Source: Moritella sp.
GTDB lineage: Bacteria; Pseudomonadota; Gammaproteobacteria; Enterobacterales; Moritellaceae
DNA: 64,000 bases
Assembly (NCBI RefSeq): GCF_013215705.1
Contig: NZ_JABSQR010000009.1
Location: 1-64,000 of the forward strand
Direction: 5' to 3'
The notes under the pieces were generated by a model. That model was not told the DNA's origin. It saw nothing but the letters and a program-made list of their open reading frames with translations, and searched no databases. Positions 17,568 to 26,462 of the stretch are shown piece by piece; positions within the stretch are counted from its first letter, which is position 1, and each line of letters starts with the position of its first letter. The translations under genes were made by a program, and so were the position numbers.

Positions 17568-18818
17568 ATGAACTATCATGTTAAAGAGTACATAAATTTT
17601 GATAACGAACTGTGTTGCGATTTAATTGACATGGGCTGCGATCTGCCGAGATGTTTTTGGCTGTCAGCGCATTTACGTGATTTCAGAATATTCAGAACTG
17701 CACTAGCCTACGCCTATCAAGCGAAATTTTATTTTGAATATTTCGATGCCAGAGGAATTGATATTGTTGAGCGAGTCGAATCAGGTTCTTTTTTCACTAA
17801 AATAGAGATTCAGAGGTACATAACTCACAGCCTCTATAGGCTGGAATATTCACCTACCACTGACGGTAATATTACCAAATTTACAGCCAAGAATCTGGAT
17901 AATCTAATTCATACAACCCGATTTACTCAAGGTCGTGTTGCGAATAGCACGACAAAGCTTCGAATCAATAGTTTCATTGCCTTTGTCGAATTTTTGTATG
18001 ACCATATTCACGCAGGTAATAATGTGCCGAGCGATGTTTTACTCCGCTACAACGACGCCAAGGGGAGAATGTCACGCTACATTAAAAAGCTCAAGTCTGG
18101 AAATGCAGTGGTTAAAGATCAGTTTGAGCAAGCTATACCGACAGATGTTTATTTCCGACTTATTGAAATTACAAAACCGCACAACTCTGATAACCCATGG
18201 TCAAAACTATCTCGATTTAGAAATCATTTAATTGTACAGCTGTTTAACGAAACTGGTATTCGTATCGGGGCGCTCTGCAAGCTAAAAATCAGTGATCTCG
18301 TAACGGATAAACCGACCAGAATTCGAATAACTCGCATTCCACATGATCCAAGCGATCCTCGACCTCGACCCGCCGCCCAAAAAACGAGAGCACATGTCTC
18401 AGCCATCAGTCCAGAGCTTATGAAAAAGCTATTATTATATATTGATACTGACCGTGGGAAATACAAGAATTCGGTTAGTCACGATTTTATTTTTGTCGCT
18501 GAAAAAGGCAAAACAGCTGGGCATCCGCTTTCCATTCAAAGTGTAGAGTACCTGTTTGAGCGGATATCAAAATCGCTTAATTTTAAAGTTTATCCGCACC
18601 TGATGAGACACAAATTTCAAGAGCTGTTTGAGGATGCAGCTCTGGCGCGTGGTCTATCACCTGAACGCATTAATGATTTGCGAAAATTTGCCTCTGGATG
18701 GTCAGAAAATTCGAACATGGATGAAGTGTATAACGAATATAAGATTGCGATAGCCGCCAGTGAAGTCTCTAAAGAAATGCAGCAATCATTACTGTCTAAC
18801 TTAAAAGGATTAAACTGA
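17568..18818 (+). CDS. Tyrosine recombinase A of the dam-integrated element
   Basis: 416 residues. The C-terminal half has the catalytic set: Arg232 in TGIRIGALCKLK, His344 and Arg347 in HLMRHKF, Trp near 380 in ASGWSE, and Tyr388 in MDEVYNEY. Residues about 110-205 look like a SAM-like core-binding domain. It cuts and rejoins the att sites through a covalent phosphotyrosine link. No clear ribosome binding site precedes the ATG at 17568. The next recombinase starts 1 nt after its stop, so the two are co-translated and probably act together. It begins 160 bp inside the left tip and points inward. Confidence 0.9.
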   Translation: MNYHVKEYINFDNELCCDLIDMGCDLPRCFWLSAHLRDFRIFRTALAYAYQAKFYFEYFDARGIDIVERVESGSFFTKIEIQRYITHSLYRLEYSPTTDGNITKFTAKNLDNLIHTTRFTQGRVANSTTKLRINSFIAFVEFLYDHIHAGNNVPSDVLLRYNDAKGRMSRYIKKLKSGNAVVKDQFEQAIPTDVYFRLIEITKPHNSDNPWSKLSRFRNHLIVQLFNETGIRIGALCKLKISDLVTDKPTRIRITRIPHDPSDPRPRPAAQKTRAHVSAISPELMKKLLLYIDTDRGKYKNSVSHDFIFVAEKGKTAGHPLSIQSVEYLFERISKSLNFKVYPHLMRHKFQELFEDAALARGLSPERINDLRKFASGWSENSNMDEVYNEYKIAIAASEVSKEMQQSLLSNLKGLN

Positions 18819-18819
18819 T

Positions 18820-20424
18820 ATGCAAAACAATTATCTGGATCTGGACGAACCGGAACTCAACAAACTGTCGATTGCACAATTACCTGATTATTTCGAAAGG
18901 CACGGCTTGCAAAGGTTATACACTGCTAACAACGCAGCTTGGACGTTTGATATCCTAAGCGACAGATGGCAGGTAAGTACCAAAGGGACTGTTAATCTCG
19001 AATTTATGAACGAGTTCGATATACCAATGCAAACGTGGCTGTCATTAAGAATTCTCATTGCCGACAAAGCAGAAAGTTATAAGAAAAGCACCGTAGGCAC
19101 TGTGGCAAGCGCTATAAAAAGCATAGGTAATGGCTGGCAGGACTGTCTACATTTTCAGGCTGCATTTAATGTGTTGAAAGACGGTTACAAACGGCGTTTA
19201 ATCAGTTCTTTCAGGGAACTTGAAAAAAATCCCCTTTCTGAGTTTCTTGCCATAAAGACGCATTTTAACCCGTTTATCCGTTTTCTGCAAAAACAAGATT
19301 TTCCTAATCCAAAGAGATTAAAAGGTGTTTTTGATCCAGTTCACGGTGTCTACACCGACGAAGAGATGCAAGAGATACAGGACAAAATAAGACTGACAGT
19401 TAGCGAGTTATTGACTCAACTAGAAAAGAATGTTGTGCCGTCCTTGGCTTTATTTTTGAGGTTCACTGGCATCATCCGCGTGTTACTATTAATCAGTATT
19501 TATCGACGTCCTGCGCAACTAGAGATGATGAAATGGTCAGACGTATTGCCCATAGGCGTTAGCTTTAAAGACCATCGATATGCAGCTCATTCACCAGCAC
19601 CCGAAGAGGAAACGGGGTTTTCCGACGTTGATCAAGTACATTTGCGGACCTTCAAGGCCAAGAATGGTTATGGGTTTCGTGGGTATGCTGAGCGCCGTTC
19701 ACATCGCATGGAGCCTGAATTCAGCAAACTAATTGGTATTTATCGTTATTTTTACCAGTTGCTACTGATGGACAGACTCACAAAACAAGGTATTCAGCTA
19801 AGTGAAGAAGAATGGGAGGACTTACTCTGTCGTTGTCCATTCCTTCCGGGTGCTAAGCTGTTTACCACGCAATATAACACAAAACGCAGGCTATTTGCGT
19901 CAGTAGGACATCAGTCCGATGCAATGCACAGCGGTTCGAGTATAGCTTCAATAAAAAGAACATCTAGGCGTTTGGGGCTATCCAGCACCCGTATTGCCCA
20001 TTTTGACATATCAAACAATCGTTCACGTCATACAGTTATTACAAACGCTCTCGAGCGCGGTCTGAGCGTAATACAGTCCGCCGCTATAACTGGCGTAACT
20101 CCGTCGGTGGTAAAAAATTATGCACACTTAGACATAAAAGGTCGGGTCGCTATCAACAAGTCAATGGCTGGTCATCGGGTGTTGAATCAGTTTGTCCGTA
20201 TTAGCCTTCATGAGCTAAAAAATATGGATGGCGTTATCGTTATAAATGAGTTTGACGAAGTACAAGGAACATTGAAAAATAACACATCGTGTCATACCTG
20301 CAAGGCTCGTATCTGCAAGCCAATGGGCTGCTACGGATGCGATAATTTCACACCTTTTTGGGATGCTGATCATGAGTCTAACTTAGCCATAATTGAGCAA
20401 AAGATTAGCTTTACTCCAATCTAA
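18820..20424 (+). CDS. Tyrosine recombinase B with C-terminal Cys cluster
   Basis: 534 residues. The catalytic region shows Arg230 (RRPAQLEMMKW), SRHTVITNALERG with the second Arg, and Tyr434 (VVKNYAHLD). The usual His before the second Arg reads Asn (NNRSRH), as in divergent recombinases. The extra C-terminus (about 485-510) has CHTCKARICKPMGCYGC: a C-x2-C-x4-C-x4-C-x2-C cluster probably binding zinc. Large second recombinases with such tails occur in Tn554-like systems. AAAAGGA precedes the ATG by 10 nt. Its last 14 codons overlap the opposite-strand remnant at 20383-20643. Confidence 0.87.
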   Translation: MQNNYLDLDEPELNKLSIAQLPDYFERHGLQRLYTANNAAWTFDILSDRWQVSTKGTVNLEFMNEFDIPMQTWLSLRILIADKAESYKKSTVGTVASAIKSIGNGWQDCLHFQAAFNVLKDGYKRRLISSFRELEKNPLSEFLAIKTHFNPFIRFLQKQDFPNPKRLKGVFDPVHGVYTDEEMQEIQDKIRLTVSELLTQLEKNVVPSLALFLRFTGIIRVLLLISIYRRPAQLEMMKWSDVLPIGVSFKDHRYAAHSPAPEEETGFSDVDQVHLRTFKAKNGYGFRGYAERRSHRMEPEFSKLIGIYRYFYQLLLMDRLTKQGIQLSEEEWEDLLCRCPFLPGAKLFTTQYNTKRRLFASVGHQSDAMHSGSSIASIKRTSRRLGLSSTRIAHFDISNNRSRHTVITNALERGLSVIQSAAITGVTPSVVKNYAHLDIKGRVAINKSMAGHRVLNQFVRISLHELKNMDGVIVINEFDEVQGTLKNNTSCHTCKARICKPMGCYGCDNFTPFWDADHESNLAIIEQKISFTPI

Positions 20425-20643
20425 AATTGCTCCGCATGACTGAAATAACTGGTAAAGATATATTTCCCAAAAGCTAGAATTGAAAGTAGTTTGGAATTCA
20501 TCAACTAACTTGTTATCACGATCAGGAAATCCATGACTCCAACGACAAAGTTCGTCTCTATCTTTTGCTTGCGTATGCCTAAGAACTTGTAAATAATTTT
20601 TATGTAATTTGTCTTCTGAAAACTTGGTGTTAAATAGATTCAC
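20383..20643 (-). pseudogene. Truncated gene of unknown function, N-terminal part only
   Basis: 86 residues. The segment RWSHGFPDRDNKLVDEFQTTF followed by NSSFWEIYLYQLF and GAILDWSKAN looks like the start of a larger conserved protein, which then breaks off into LLLNYG and a stop inside the 3' end of recombinase B. In proteins I recall with this type of start, the next residues would be PDF, possibly of a PD-(D/E)xK nuclease-like fold; this is weak inference. The break at about 20400 suggests that recombination joined the recombinase module to older cargo. Confidence 0.5.
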
Positions 20644-20987
20644 TTTGGATACCTGATAGAGCTAACATCTTAGTATGCGGAATTCCGTCTAAGGTGAACT
20701 CCATTTTAATTAAGCTAATCAGCATGAGTAATATCAAATTTATCATTAAGTCGTAGAATTTATCTATAACAAAACATATGTAAATTGATCTGAGTATATG
20801 AGGAATGAGCAGTTACTTTAAACAACATTGAAGCTGAAACGGATTAGAACTTATGTTTTAAGGCATATTTTTCGCGTTACAGAAAGAATGCGAATTTGAA
20901 ACTACTTATTGTGTGAAATGGCGACTTTGCTATCGATAAACTGAAAAACGCAAGTGATCGCCGTTAATTCACATGTTAATTAAAGTA
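20644..20987. other. Non-coding stretch in the element
   Basis: About 340 bp of AT-rich sequence with no gene, hairpin or repeat that I can support. It probably contains the promoter of the truncated leftward gene. Confidence 0.45.
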
Positions 20988-21167
20988 TCAAGTGCATTTT
21001 TTTTCACCCGTACCACAATGCTTTGAGCGACAATTTCTACAATATGATTGAGCAATTGTCTTACCTCCTTGCATATTGCGTAAACCAAATACTTTCTCAA
21101 TTTCTTTCAAATCACCGCTAGCTTGTTTATTGCAGCAAGGGCAAGTTGCGCTTAGAGTTGATGGCAT
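20988..21167 (-). CDS. Small Cys-rich, probable zinc-ribbon protein
   Basis: 59 residues beginning MPSTLSATCPCCNKQ, with a second Cys/His cluster YCRNCRSKHCGTGEKKC at the end. Seven or eight Cys in two knuckles (CPCC and C-x2-C-x4-C) imply one or two bound zinc ions. The ATG is preceded by AGGAG 6 nt upstream, a strong translation signal, which supports a real gene despite its size. No signal peptide. Function unknown; it could bind nucleic acid. It lies alone in the element's cargo, with no gene within 340 bp on either side. Confidence 0.72.
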   Translation of the reverse strand: MPSTLSATCPCCNKQASGDLKEIEKVFGLRNMQGGKTIAQSYCRNCRSKHCGTGEKKCT

Positions 21168-21529
21168 AATTATCTCCTATTGTTAAATGCATCATTATAA
21201 ACATGGAGATAAATATATTACTTTCAAGGTAGTTGTGTTTTTAAAACTGAAATAATAAGTAAATATATTGGGCTATTTTTAGAAGTGTTAAGAGAATTGA
21301 AGCCAATAGCTAGTTTCACCTCATTTAAGGAGTGGAAATAAGGTGATATGTCATTAACGATGGTTTAACGCCAATATAGTCTGGACTGTTATTTCAGAGA
21401 GATTCGAAGGCCATGGTCAAAATTAATTGACAACTTCAATATCAATCTATGGAATTATAATTGGCTTTGTTAGCTAGGAAATTGGCGGAAATACATTTAT
21501 TTCAAATTCCATAGAGTGATTAATATTAT
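21168..21529. other. Non-coding stretch downstream of the element dam
   Basis: No gene seen. It contains an 11-bp inverted repeat TCTATGGAATT / AATTCCATAGA (21446-21456 and 21505-21515) 15 nt beyond the element dam stop, possibly part of its transcript end. The loop is 48 nt, so a simple terminator is not convincing. Confidence 0.4.
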
Positions 21530-22369
21530 TCACTTTTCATAAAGTACCATCAATTCAAAAACTTTAACTCGGCCATGTCCTTTACTGCTAATGGAACGAT
21601 GCACTTTTAATTTTGACAGTGTTTTTGCACCACTATAAATTTCACGAGTAAATTCAGTGTCATGATTAGATATTAAAGTTGGTATATTTTTATTTTTAGC
21701 TGCTTCTGCACATTTCACTAATCGTATTTGGTCATCATCATCAAATGTATTACCTGCATACGAAGTAAAATTAGAGGTTCTATTTATTGGCGAGTATGGT
21801 GGATCGCAATATATGGCATCCCCTGATTTAGCTAGATTAAAAGCAACATCAAAGTCCCCCTGTATAAACAGAGCACGTTGAGATTTTTTAGCAAAAAATT
21901 CTAGTTCCATTTTTGGAAAGTATGGCTTTTTGTATCGGCCAAAAGGAACATTGTATCCACCGGATTTATTATAGCGGCATAAACCATTGTAGCCATGGCG
22001 ATTCATATAGAGAAATATTAATGAGCGAAAAAAGGGATCATTCGATTTATTAAACTTTGCTCTAAGTTCGTAATATTGCTCTGCAGTGTTGTACTCACTT
22101 TGAAAGTAATGCTCAGCTTCAGTAATAAAATTAAAAGAATCGCTTTTCAGGATGTTAAATAAATTAATTAAATCCTTGTTCATATCCAAGAGTAAGTATT
22201 CATCAAAATCTGAGTTTAGAAACACAGATCCACCACCGACAAAGGGCTCTATAAGTCTTCCTTTACCTTTTGATGGAAGGAGCTGTTTTATATTATCCGC
22301 CAGTTTTTTCTTTCCACCAGCCCACTTTAGAGGTGAACGCATTGAACTGAGATTATTACAATCAGGCAT
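21530..22369 (-). CDS. dam: Complete DNA adenine methyltransferase carried by the element
   Basis: 279 residues, full length for Dam. Motifs in order: LKWAGGK near 15, EPFVGGGSVF (AdoMet motif I) near 40, FLYMNRHGYNGLCRYN and VPFGRYKKPYFP (target-recognition region) near 120-150, YCDPPYSP (catalytic motif IV) near 188, LISNHD and RSISS near the end. It should methylate adenine in GATC. It aligns with the broken host Dam along its whole length but is clearly a different lineage. Its ATG overlaps the stop of the interrupted host frame (ATGCCTGA), with AAGGG 6 nt upstream, so it is probably translated by coupling from the host dam transcript and replaces the lost enzyme. Confidence 0.93.
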   Translation of the reverse strand: MPDCNNLSSMRSPLKWAGGKKKLADNIKQLLPSKGKGRLIEPFVGGGSVFLNSDFDEYLLLDMNKDLINLFNILKSDSFNFITEAEHYFQSEYNTAEQYYELRAKFNKSNDPFFRSLIFLYMNRHGYNGLCRYNKSGGYNVPFGRYKKPYFPKMELEFFAKKSQRALFIQGDFDVAFNLAKSGDAIYCDPPYSPINRTSNFTSYAGNTFDDDDQIRLVKCAEAAKNKNIPTLISNHDTEFTREIYSGAKTLSKLKVHRSISSKGHGRVKVFELMVLYEK

Positions 22370-23126
22370 GCTGATCCCTTACTACTGTAGTCGAAGCTAA
22401 AAACTGTAAAGAATAAATAGCTTTTTTTATTGAAAATAAATCATATGCCTGCTCTTTCGCACTTCCATTACAAATACAGTCTAAAATGTAAATCATAATA
22501 CGTGTAAATAATGCATCAATAATAAATAAAGTCAAACCCTTACACTTACTCATCCACTCAGTGAAAACAAGATATATTCGGTATAAGAAATAAACCACAT
22601 CATCACTGCGTAAACGTTTATAAACTTCAGAATAAGATTCACAAATAAACGTGGCTTTTTTGGATTTCTCAGCAAAAAAACGTAATTCTTTTAACGGGAA
22701 GTACGGTTTCTTATAAGAACCAAATGGCACATTAAAACCACCTGATTTGTTATAACGGCATAAACCATTAAAACCATGACGATTCATGTAAAGAAACATT
22801 AACGAGCGCTGATAAGGGTCACGAGTTTTGTTAAACTTTTCACGTATTTTGTAATAACGCTCTTTATCATTAAATTCAGGCGTAAAGAAACGCTGGGCAT
22901 CGGCAATAAATTGTTCTGGTTTGTTTTGTAGGATCTTATACATATTAATCAAATCAGGATTAATATCATTCAACAGGTATTCGTCATAATCAGTATTTAA
23001 AAATACTGAACAAGCGCCAACAAACGGTTCAACTAAACGCTTACCAGCCGGTAGTTTTTCACGTAGACGATCAACCAGAGAATACTTACCTCCGGCCCAT
23101 TTTAAGAAGGCTCGCGTTTTCTGCAT
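22362..23126 (-). pseudogene. dam: N-terminal part of host Dam with an element-encoded tail
   Basis: The first 178 codons (23126-22593) are host Dam: FLKWAGGKYSL, EPFVGACSVF, FLYMNRHGFNGLCRYN, VPFGSYKKPYFP, ending DDVV. The frame then enters the element and runs for another 76 codons (FLYRIYLVFTEW onward) to a stop at 22362. The catalytic DPPY motif is missing, so this 254-residue product should be inactive, though it may still bind AdoMet or DNA. Intact dam normally follows damX as here. The last 8 nt overlap the start of the element dam. Confidence 0.92.
22575..22592 (-). repeat. Right end: core AATA plus inner TTATACCGAATATA
   Basis: AATA at 22589-22592 repeats the left core. Reading inward on the minus strand, TTATACCGAATATA matches the left arm TTGTACCGGAAATA at 11 of 14 positions, lying 2 nt further from the core. 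Confidence 0.7.
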
Positions 23127-23196
23127 TTTGTGACTTATACCGCTAAATAAAAGGGGGCCGATTGTACATCCATTACAGCTAAATTGCGCTGTTTAT

Positions 23197-24636
23197 TTAT
23201 AAATCTCTTTGGATTTGAATGAATCGTTTCAACCAAGGTTTATCTTTTTGTACCCTTGCTGGTAATTTTTGTTTCGCGGCGTTCGCTTGCTGAACACTGC
23301 TAAAACTACCATAAAGAACGACATACCAAGGTTTGTTGTTACGCTGAGTCTGATATGTCCAGATATTTTCAGGTAATTCATTCTCGCTTAAATACTGTTT
23401 TAGCTGTATTTCACGGCTTAAACCGGCAATTTGAAACGTATAATTTTTCGCCGGTTGCGCCATTACCCAAGCTTTGCCCGTGACGGTGTTAGACGTGTTT
23501 TCAACAACTTGCAAGTCCGTTTTACTATCAATCACCGGGCTTGCATCTGCTGAACTTTGCTTGGCAAGCATTTTGTTGACCGCATCATCATCAATCACGA
23601 CACGCTGCTTCTGCGTCTGTAAACCAGATTCAGCCAAAATAGGCGCTGTCAGGGTAATAGTTTGACCTATTTCAGTAGGTAATTCTTCATCCCAATCACT
23701 GGCTAACATTTGCGTGGAGCTGACATCTGACCCAGTATCCGAAGACACAGTATCGCCATGCATCATCTCTGAAGGATGTTGTAATGATTCTGCCACTATG
23801 ATATCAGTCGCTTGTGGTTGCTCAGTTTGATAAGCATCATATAAAAATGACCCCGCACTACCGAGCAATAATAGCCCTGCAATAATGCCGGCTAAGTAGA
23901 ATGACTTATTCTTCGTCGATTGAGTTGCCGTATTAGTTATTGCTGATTCAGGCTTATATACCTGCCCTAGCATAATCGCTTGCGCACATTTTGCTAACTC
24001 GGCGGGATTGCCTTTACAGGCTTCAATTTGACGATTAATGGCGTCCTGATTAACAAATGTAGGCTTATAATCAGCTTGATTAAACTGTTGTTCTACGAAC
24101 TGCACAGCGGCTTGTGGATCGAGTGCTGTCATTTCCAACTCCAATACATTGGTTGCTGATTTTGCAAATTCCAGCATGGTTAAATCTACCCACTGACTTT
24201 CTGCAAATAAAATAATATTTATTTTTATACTAATTCTATTATTAAGACAGAGTTCGACCAATTGCGCAAATTCAGTAATGCTTGCTGCAGACAATGCCAT
24301 GGCATTATCAATACAGATCGTCAGTTCATGCTCGAGCTGCTGAGCAAACAGCGGTAAGCTATCAATCAGTGATGCATGTGCATTAAAACGGCCATCATAA
24401 CTGATCTGTTGTAATAATAGTGTTCTCAGTGCGACATCATCATGACACTGCAGTGCATCAATTGTAATTGTTTTCTGATTAAAATCCGATTCTACATAAT
24501 TGCGTAATACCGTTGATTTACCTGAACCTGATTCACCGCTTACGAGTAACAAATGTGAAGAGAATTGAGTGAGATGACGCAGCCGTTCACACAGCTGCAT
24601 TTGAGAATAAATTTCAGTTTGAACTGAATAGTGCAC
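23197..24636 (-). CDS. damX: DamX, SPOR-domain cell-division protein
   Basis: About 479 residues. An N-terminal AAA-like domain has Walker [10 protein letters not shown] near 40. A single membrane segment ([20 protein letters not shown]) lies near 255-275, followed by a low-complexity periplasmic linker. The C-terminal SPOR domain ([29 protein letters not shown]) binds denuded peptidoglycan at the division septum. I set the start at a GTG ([10 protein letters not shown]) overlapping the aroB end by 23 bp, with AGGCGGA upstream; the frame stays open 12 codons further and the start is not certain. Conserved order aroB-damX-dam. Confidence 0.9.
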   Translation of the reverse strand: MHYSVQTEIYSQMQLCERLRHLTQFSSHLLLVSGESGSGKSTVLRNYVESDFNQKTITIDALQCHDDVALRTLLLQQISYDGRFNAHASLIDSLPLFAQQLEHELTICIDNAMALSAASITEFAQLVELCLNNRISIKINIILFAESQWVDLTMLEFAKSATNVLELEMTALDPQAAVQFVEQQFNQADYKPTFVNQDAINRQIEACKGNPAELAKCAQAIMLGQVYKPESAITNTATQSTKNKSFYLAGIIAGLLLLGSAGSFLYDAYQTEQPQATDIIVAESLQHPSEMMHGDTVSSDTGSDVSSTQMLASDWDEELPTEIGQTITLTAPILAESGLQTQKQRVVIDDDAVNKMLAKQSSADASPVIDSKTDLQVVENTSNTVTGKAWVMAQPAKNYTFQIAGLSREIQLKQYLSENELPENIWTYQTQRNNKPWYVVLYGSFSSVQQANAAKQKLPARVQKDKPWLKRFIQIQRDL

Positions 24637-25723
24637 TAGGATCCGCCTGATTATGGAAGTTAACCACATCACGTAATGTGTTTTCAGTTACTGTCGATAA
24701 CAATTCAGCACTACCAATCGAAGTTGGCAGAATGAAACGAAGTTGACCATTAAGTACTTTTTTATCACGCTTCATGTGTCGCATAAATGCATCAAAGCCC
24801 ATCTCTGCAGGCGCCATTAATGGCAATTCTGCCGCTTTAATTAACGTGGCGATACGGGTGACTTGCGCTGCCGTTAATAAGCCCATGGCAGCCGATGTCT
24901 GTGCAGCCATGATCATACCTGCAGCAACCGCCTCACCATGTAGCCAAACGCCATAACCCATTTCAGCTTCAATGGCATGGCCATAGGTATGACCAAGATT
25001 CAGCAGTGCCCGTAAGCCTTGCTCTTTTTCATCGATAGCCACAATTTCAGCTTTAATTTCACAACAGCGATAAATTGCATATTCTAATGCCGCAGTATCA
25101 AGCGCCATCAGTGCTGTTATGTTGTCTTCTAGCCAAGTAAAGAAGCTAGCATCATAAATGATACCGTACTTAATCACTTCAGCCATACCAGCCGCCAGTT
25201 CGCGTCGAGGTAAGGTAGCTAAACAAACCGTATCGATAAAAACAGCATTGGGCTGATAAAAAGCGCCAATCATATTTTTGCCTAATGGATGGTTAACTGC
25301 CGTTTTACCGCCAACCGAGGAATCAACTTGACTCAACACAGTCGTCGGAATTTGGATAAAGGGGATACCGCGTTGGTAACAGGCAGCCGCGAAGCCAACC
25401 ATGTCACCAATAACACCACCACCAAGAGCTATCAACGTAGTATCACGTCCACAATTCTCACGCAGTAGCGCGGTAAATATTTCATTTAAAGTATCTAAGG
25501 TTTTAAATTGCTCACCATCAGAAAGAATAATACTGTCAAATTCATAGTCTTGTAACAATGCTTTAACGCGTTGTAAATACAAGGGTGCAACCGTATCGTT
25601 TGATATCACGACGACTTTATTGGTTGTTATTGCAGACTTAAATTGCTCTACTTGCGTTAATACGCCTTCACCAATATAAATAGGGTAGCTCCGCTCACCT
25701 AGCTCAACAGTTAACCTTTCCAT
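24614..25723 (-). CDS. aroB: 3-dehydroquinate synthase
   Basis: 369 residues. Second step of the shikimate pathway, converting DAHP to 3-dehydroquinate with NAD and a divalent metal. Seen: [10 protein letters not shown] near 70, [13 protein letters not shown] (NAD binding) near 105, [16 protein letters not shown] near 135, [12 protein letters not shown] (metal His) near 245 and [10 protein letters not shown] near 265. It lies 10 nt after aroK, and damX overlaps its 3' end, so the three are one operon. Confidence 0.97.
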   Translation of the reverse strand: MERLTVELGERSYPIYIGEGVLTQVEQFKSAITTNKVVVISNDTVAPLYLQRVKALLQDYEFDSIILSDGEQFKTLDTLNEIFTALLRENCGRDTTLIALGGGVIGDMVGFAAACYQRGIPFIQIPTTVLSQVDSSVGGKTAVNHPLGKNMIGAFYQPNAVFIDTVCLATLPRRELAAGMAEVIKYGIIYDASFFTWLEDNITALMALDTAALEYAIYRCCEIKAEIVAIDEKEQGLRALLNLGHTYGHAIEAEMGYGVWLHGEAVAAGMIMAAQTSAAMGLLTAAQVTRIATLIKAAELPLMAPAEMGFDAFMRHMKRDKKVLNGQLRFILPTSIGSAELLSTVTENTLRDVVNFHNQADPSALFSSN

Positions 25724-25733
25724 GTGACCTCAA

Positions 25734-26249
25734 TTAAAAATCTAATAACTTTATAATTTGATTCGCAACAATTTTAGCGCTTTGTTCATCTGTTTTAACT
25801 GTAAAGTCAGCAATCTCTTCGTATAAAGGATTACGTGCATCAGCTAATGTTTCCAGAACATCACGAGGTTCTTCAGTTTGCAGTAAAGGACGACGCTTAT
25901 CGCGTGACGTTCTTACTAACTGCTTATCAATAGTTGTTTCTAAATAAACAACTACACCACGAGCAGAAAGATAGTTACGACTTTCTTTACTTAAAATTGA
26001 GCCACCGCCCGTTGCTAACACAATACCTTGCTCTTGTGTTAGATCGTCAATTACTTCCGCCTCACGAACTCTAAAACCAGCTTCACCTTCAACATCGAAT
26101 ACCCATGAAATGTCAGCACCAGTGCGGCGTTCAATTTCATGATCCGAATCGATAAAGTCTAAATGCAACTGGCTAGCTAGTTGACGACCAATTGTACTTT
26201 TACCTGCGCCCATTGGGCCTATTAGGAATATATTACGTTTTTCAGCCAT
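25734..26249 (-). CDS. aroK: Shikimate kinase I
   Basis: 171 residues. Walker [12 protein letters not shown] near residue 11; shikimate-binding [11 protein letters not shown] near 34 and GGGS near 80; lid with [10 protein letters not shown] near 115. It phosphorylates shikimate at O3. In many gammaproteobacteria pilQ and aroK are adjacent, as here, but a 213-nt gap with a terminator-like hairpin separates them. Confidence 0.96.
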   Translation of the reverse strand: MAEKRNIFLIGPMGAGKSTIGRQLASQLHLDFIDSDHEIERRTGADISWVFDVEGEAGFRVREAEVIDDLTQEQGIVLATGGGSILSKESRNYLSARGVVVYLETTIDKQLVRTSRDKRRPLLQTEEPRDVLETLADARNPLYEEIADFTVKTDEQSAKIVANQIIKLLDF

Positions 26250-26413
26250 TTTAACTCTTCAATAAATCTAAAGTAATAACACCCTTTTTCTTAGGGGCAC
26301 CAGACCTACCTATAAAATGTCCTCTTGATTACAATAACCAGTGATGAGACATTTTGGCAACAGCCAAAATCAGCAACACCCGGTAAAAAACCAGGTGATG
26401 ACATTTCAGGCAG

Positions 26414-26450
26414 AAAAAGACCGCTATTTATATAGTTTTTACGGCCTTTT
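26414..26450 (-). terminator. Probable terminator after pilQ
   Basis: Minus strand: AAAAGGCCG, 18-nt loop, CGGTCTTTTT. 9-bp stem with one mismatch followed by T residues, 13 nt after the pilQ stop. Confidence 0.55.
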
Positions 26451-26462
26451 GTCAAAGGTAGG

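Larger units (their letters stand above)
17409..22588. mobile_element. Tyrosine-recombinase element integrated in dam, carrying its own dam
   Basis: About 5.2 kb between the two halves of host dam. It carries two adjacent tyrosine recombinases (rightward), a truncated unknown gene, a small Cys-rich gene and a complete Dam (leftward). Removing the element and one copy of AATA joins GTGGTT-TATT-GTGATCC in frame and restores a 270-residue Dam (178 + 92 codons). The tips contain related inverted sequences: TTGTACCGGAAATA on the left, TTATACCGAATATA read inward on the right. The two-recombinase layout recalls Tn554-type or other site-specific islands; I cannot assign a named family. Confidence 0.9.

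Noticed and set aside
18820-20424. Transposase of a DDE insertion sequence
   Set aside because: No DDE motif; the R, RH and NY motifs are those of tyrosine recombinases.
22362-23126. Full-length functional 254-residue Dam
   Set aside because: The length looks normal, but sequence after DDVV is not Dam-like and DPPY is missing; the missing part is at 17130-17408.
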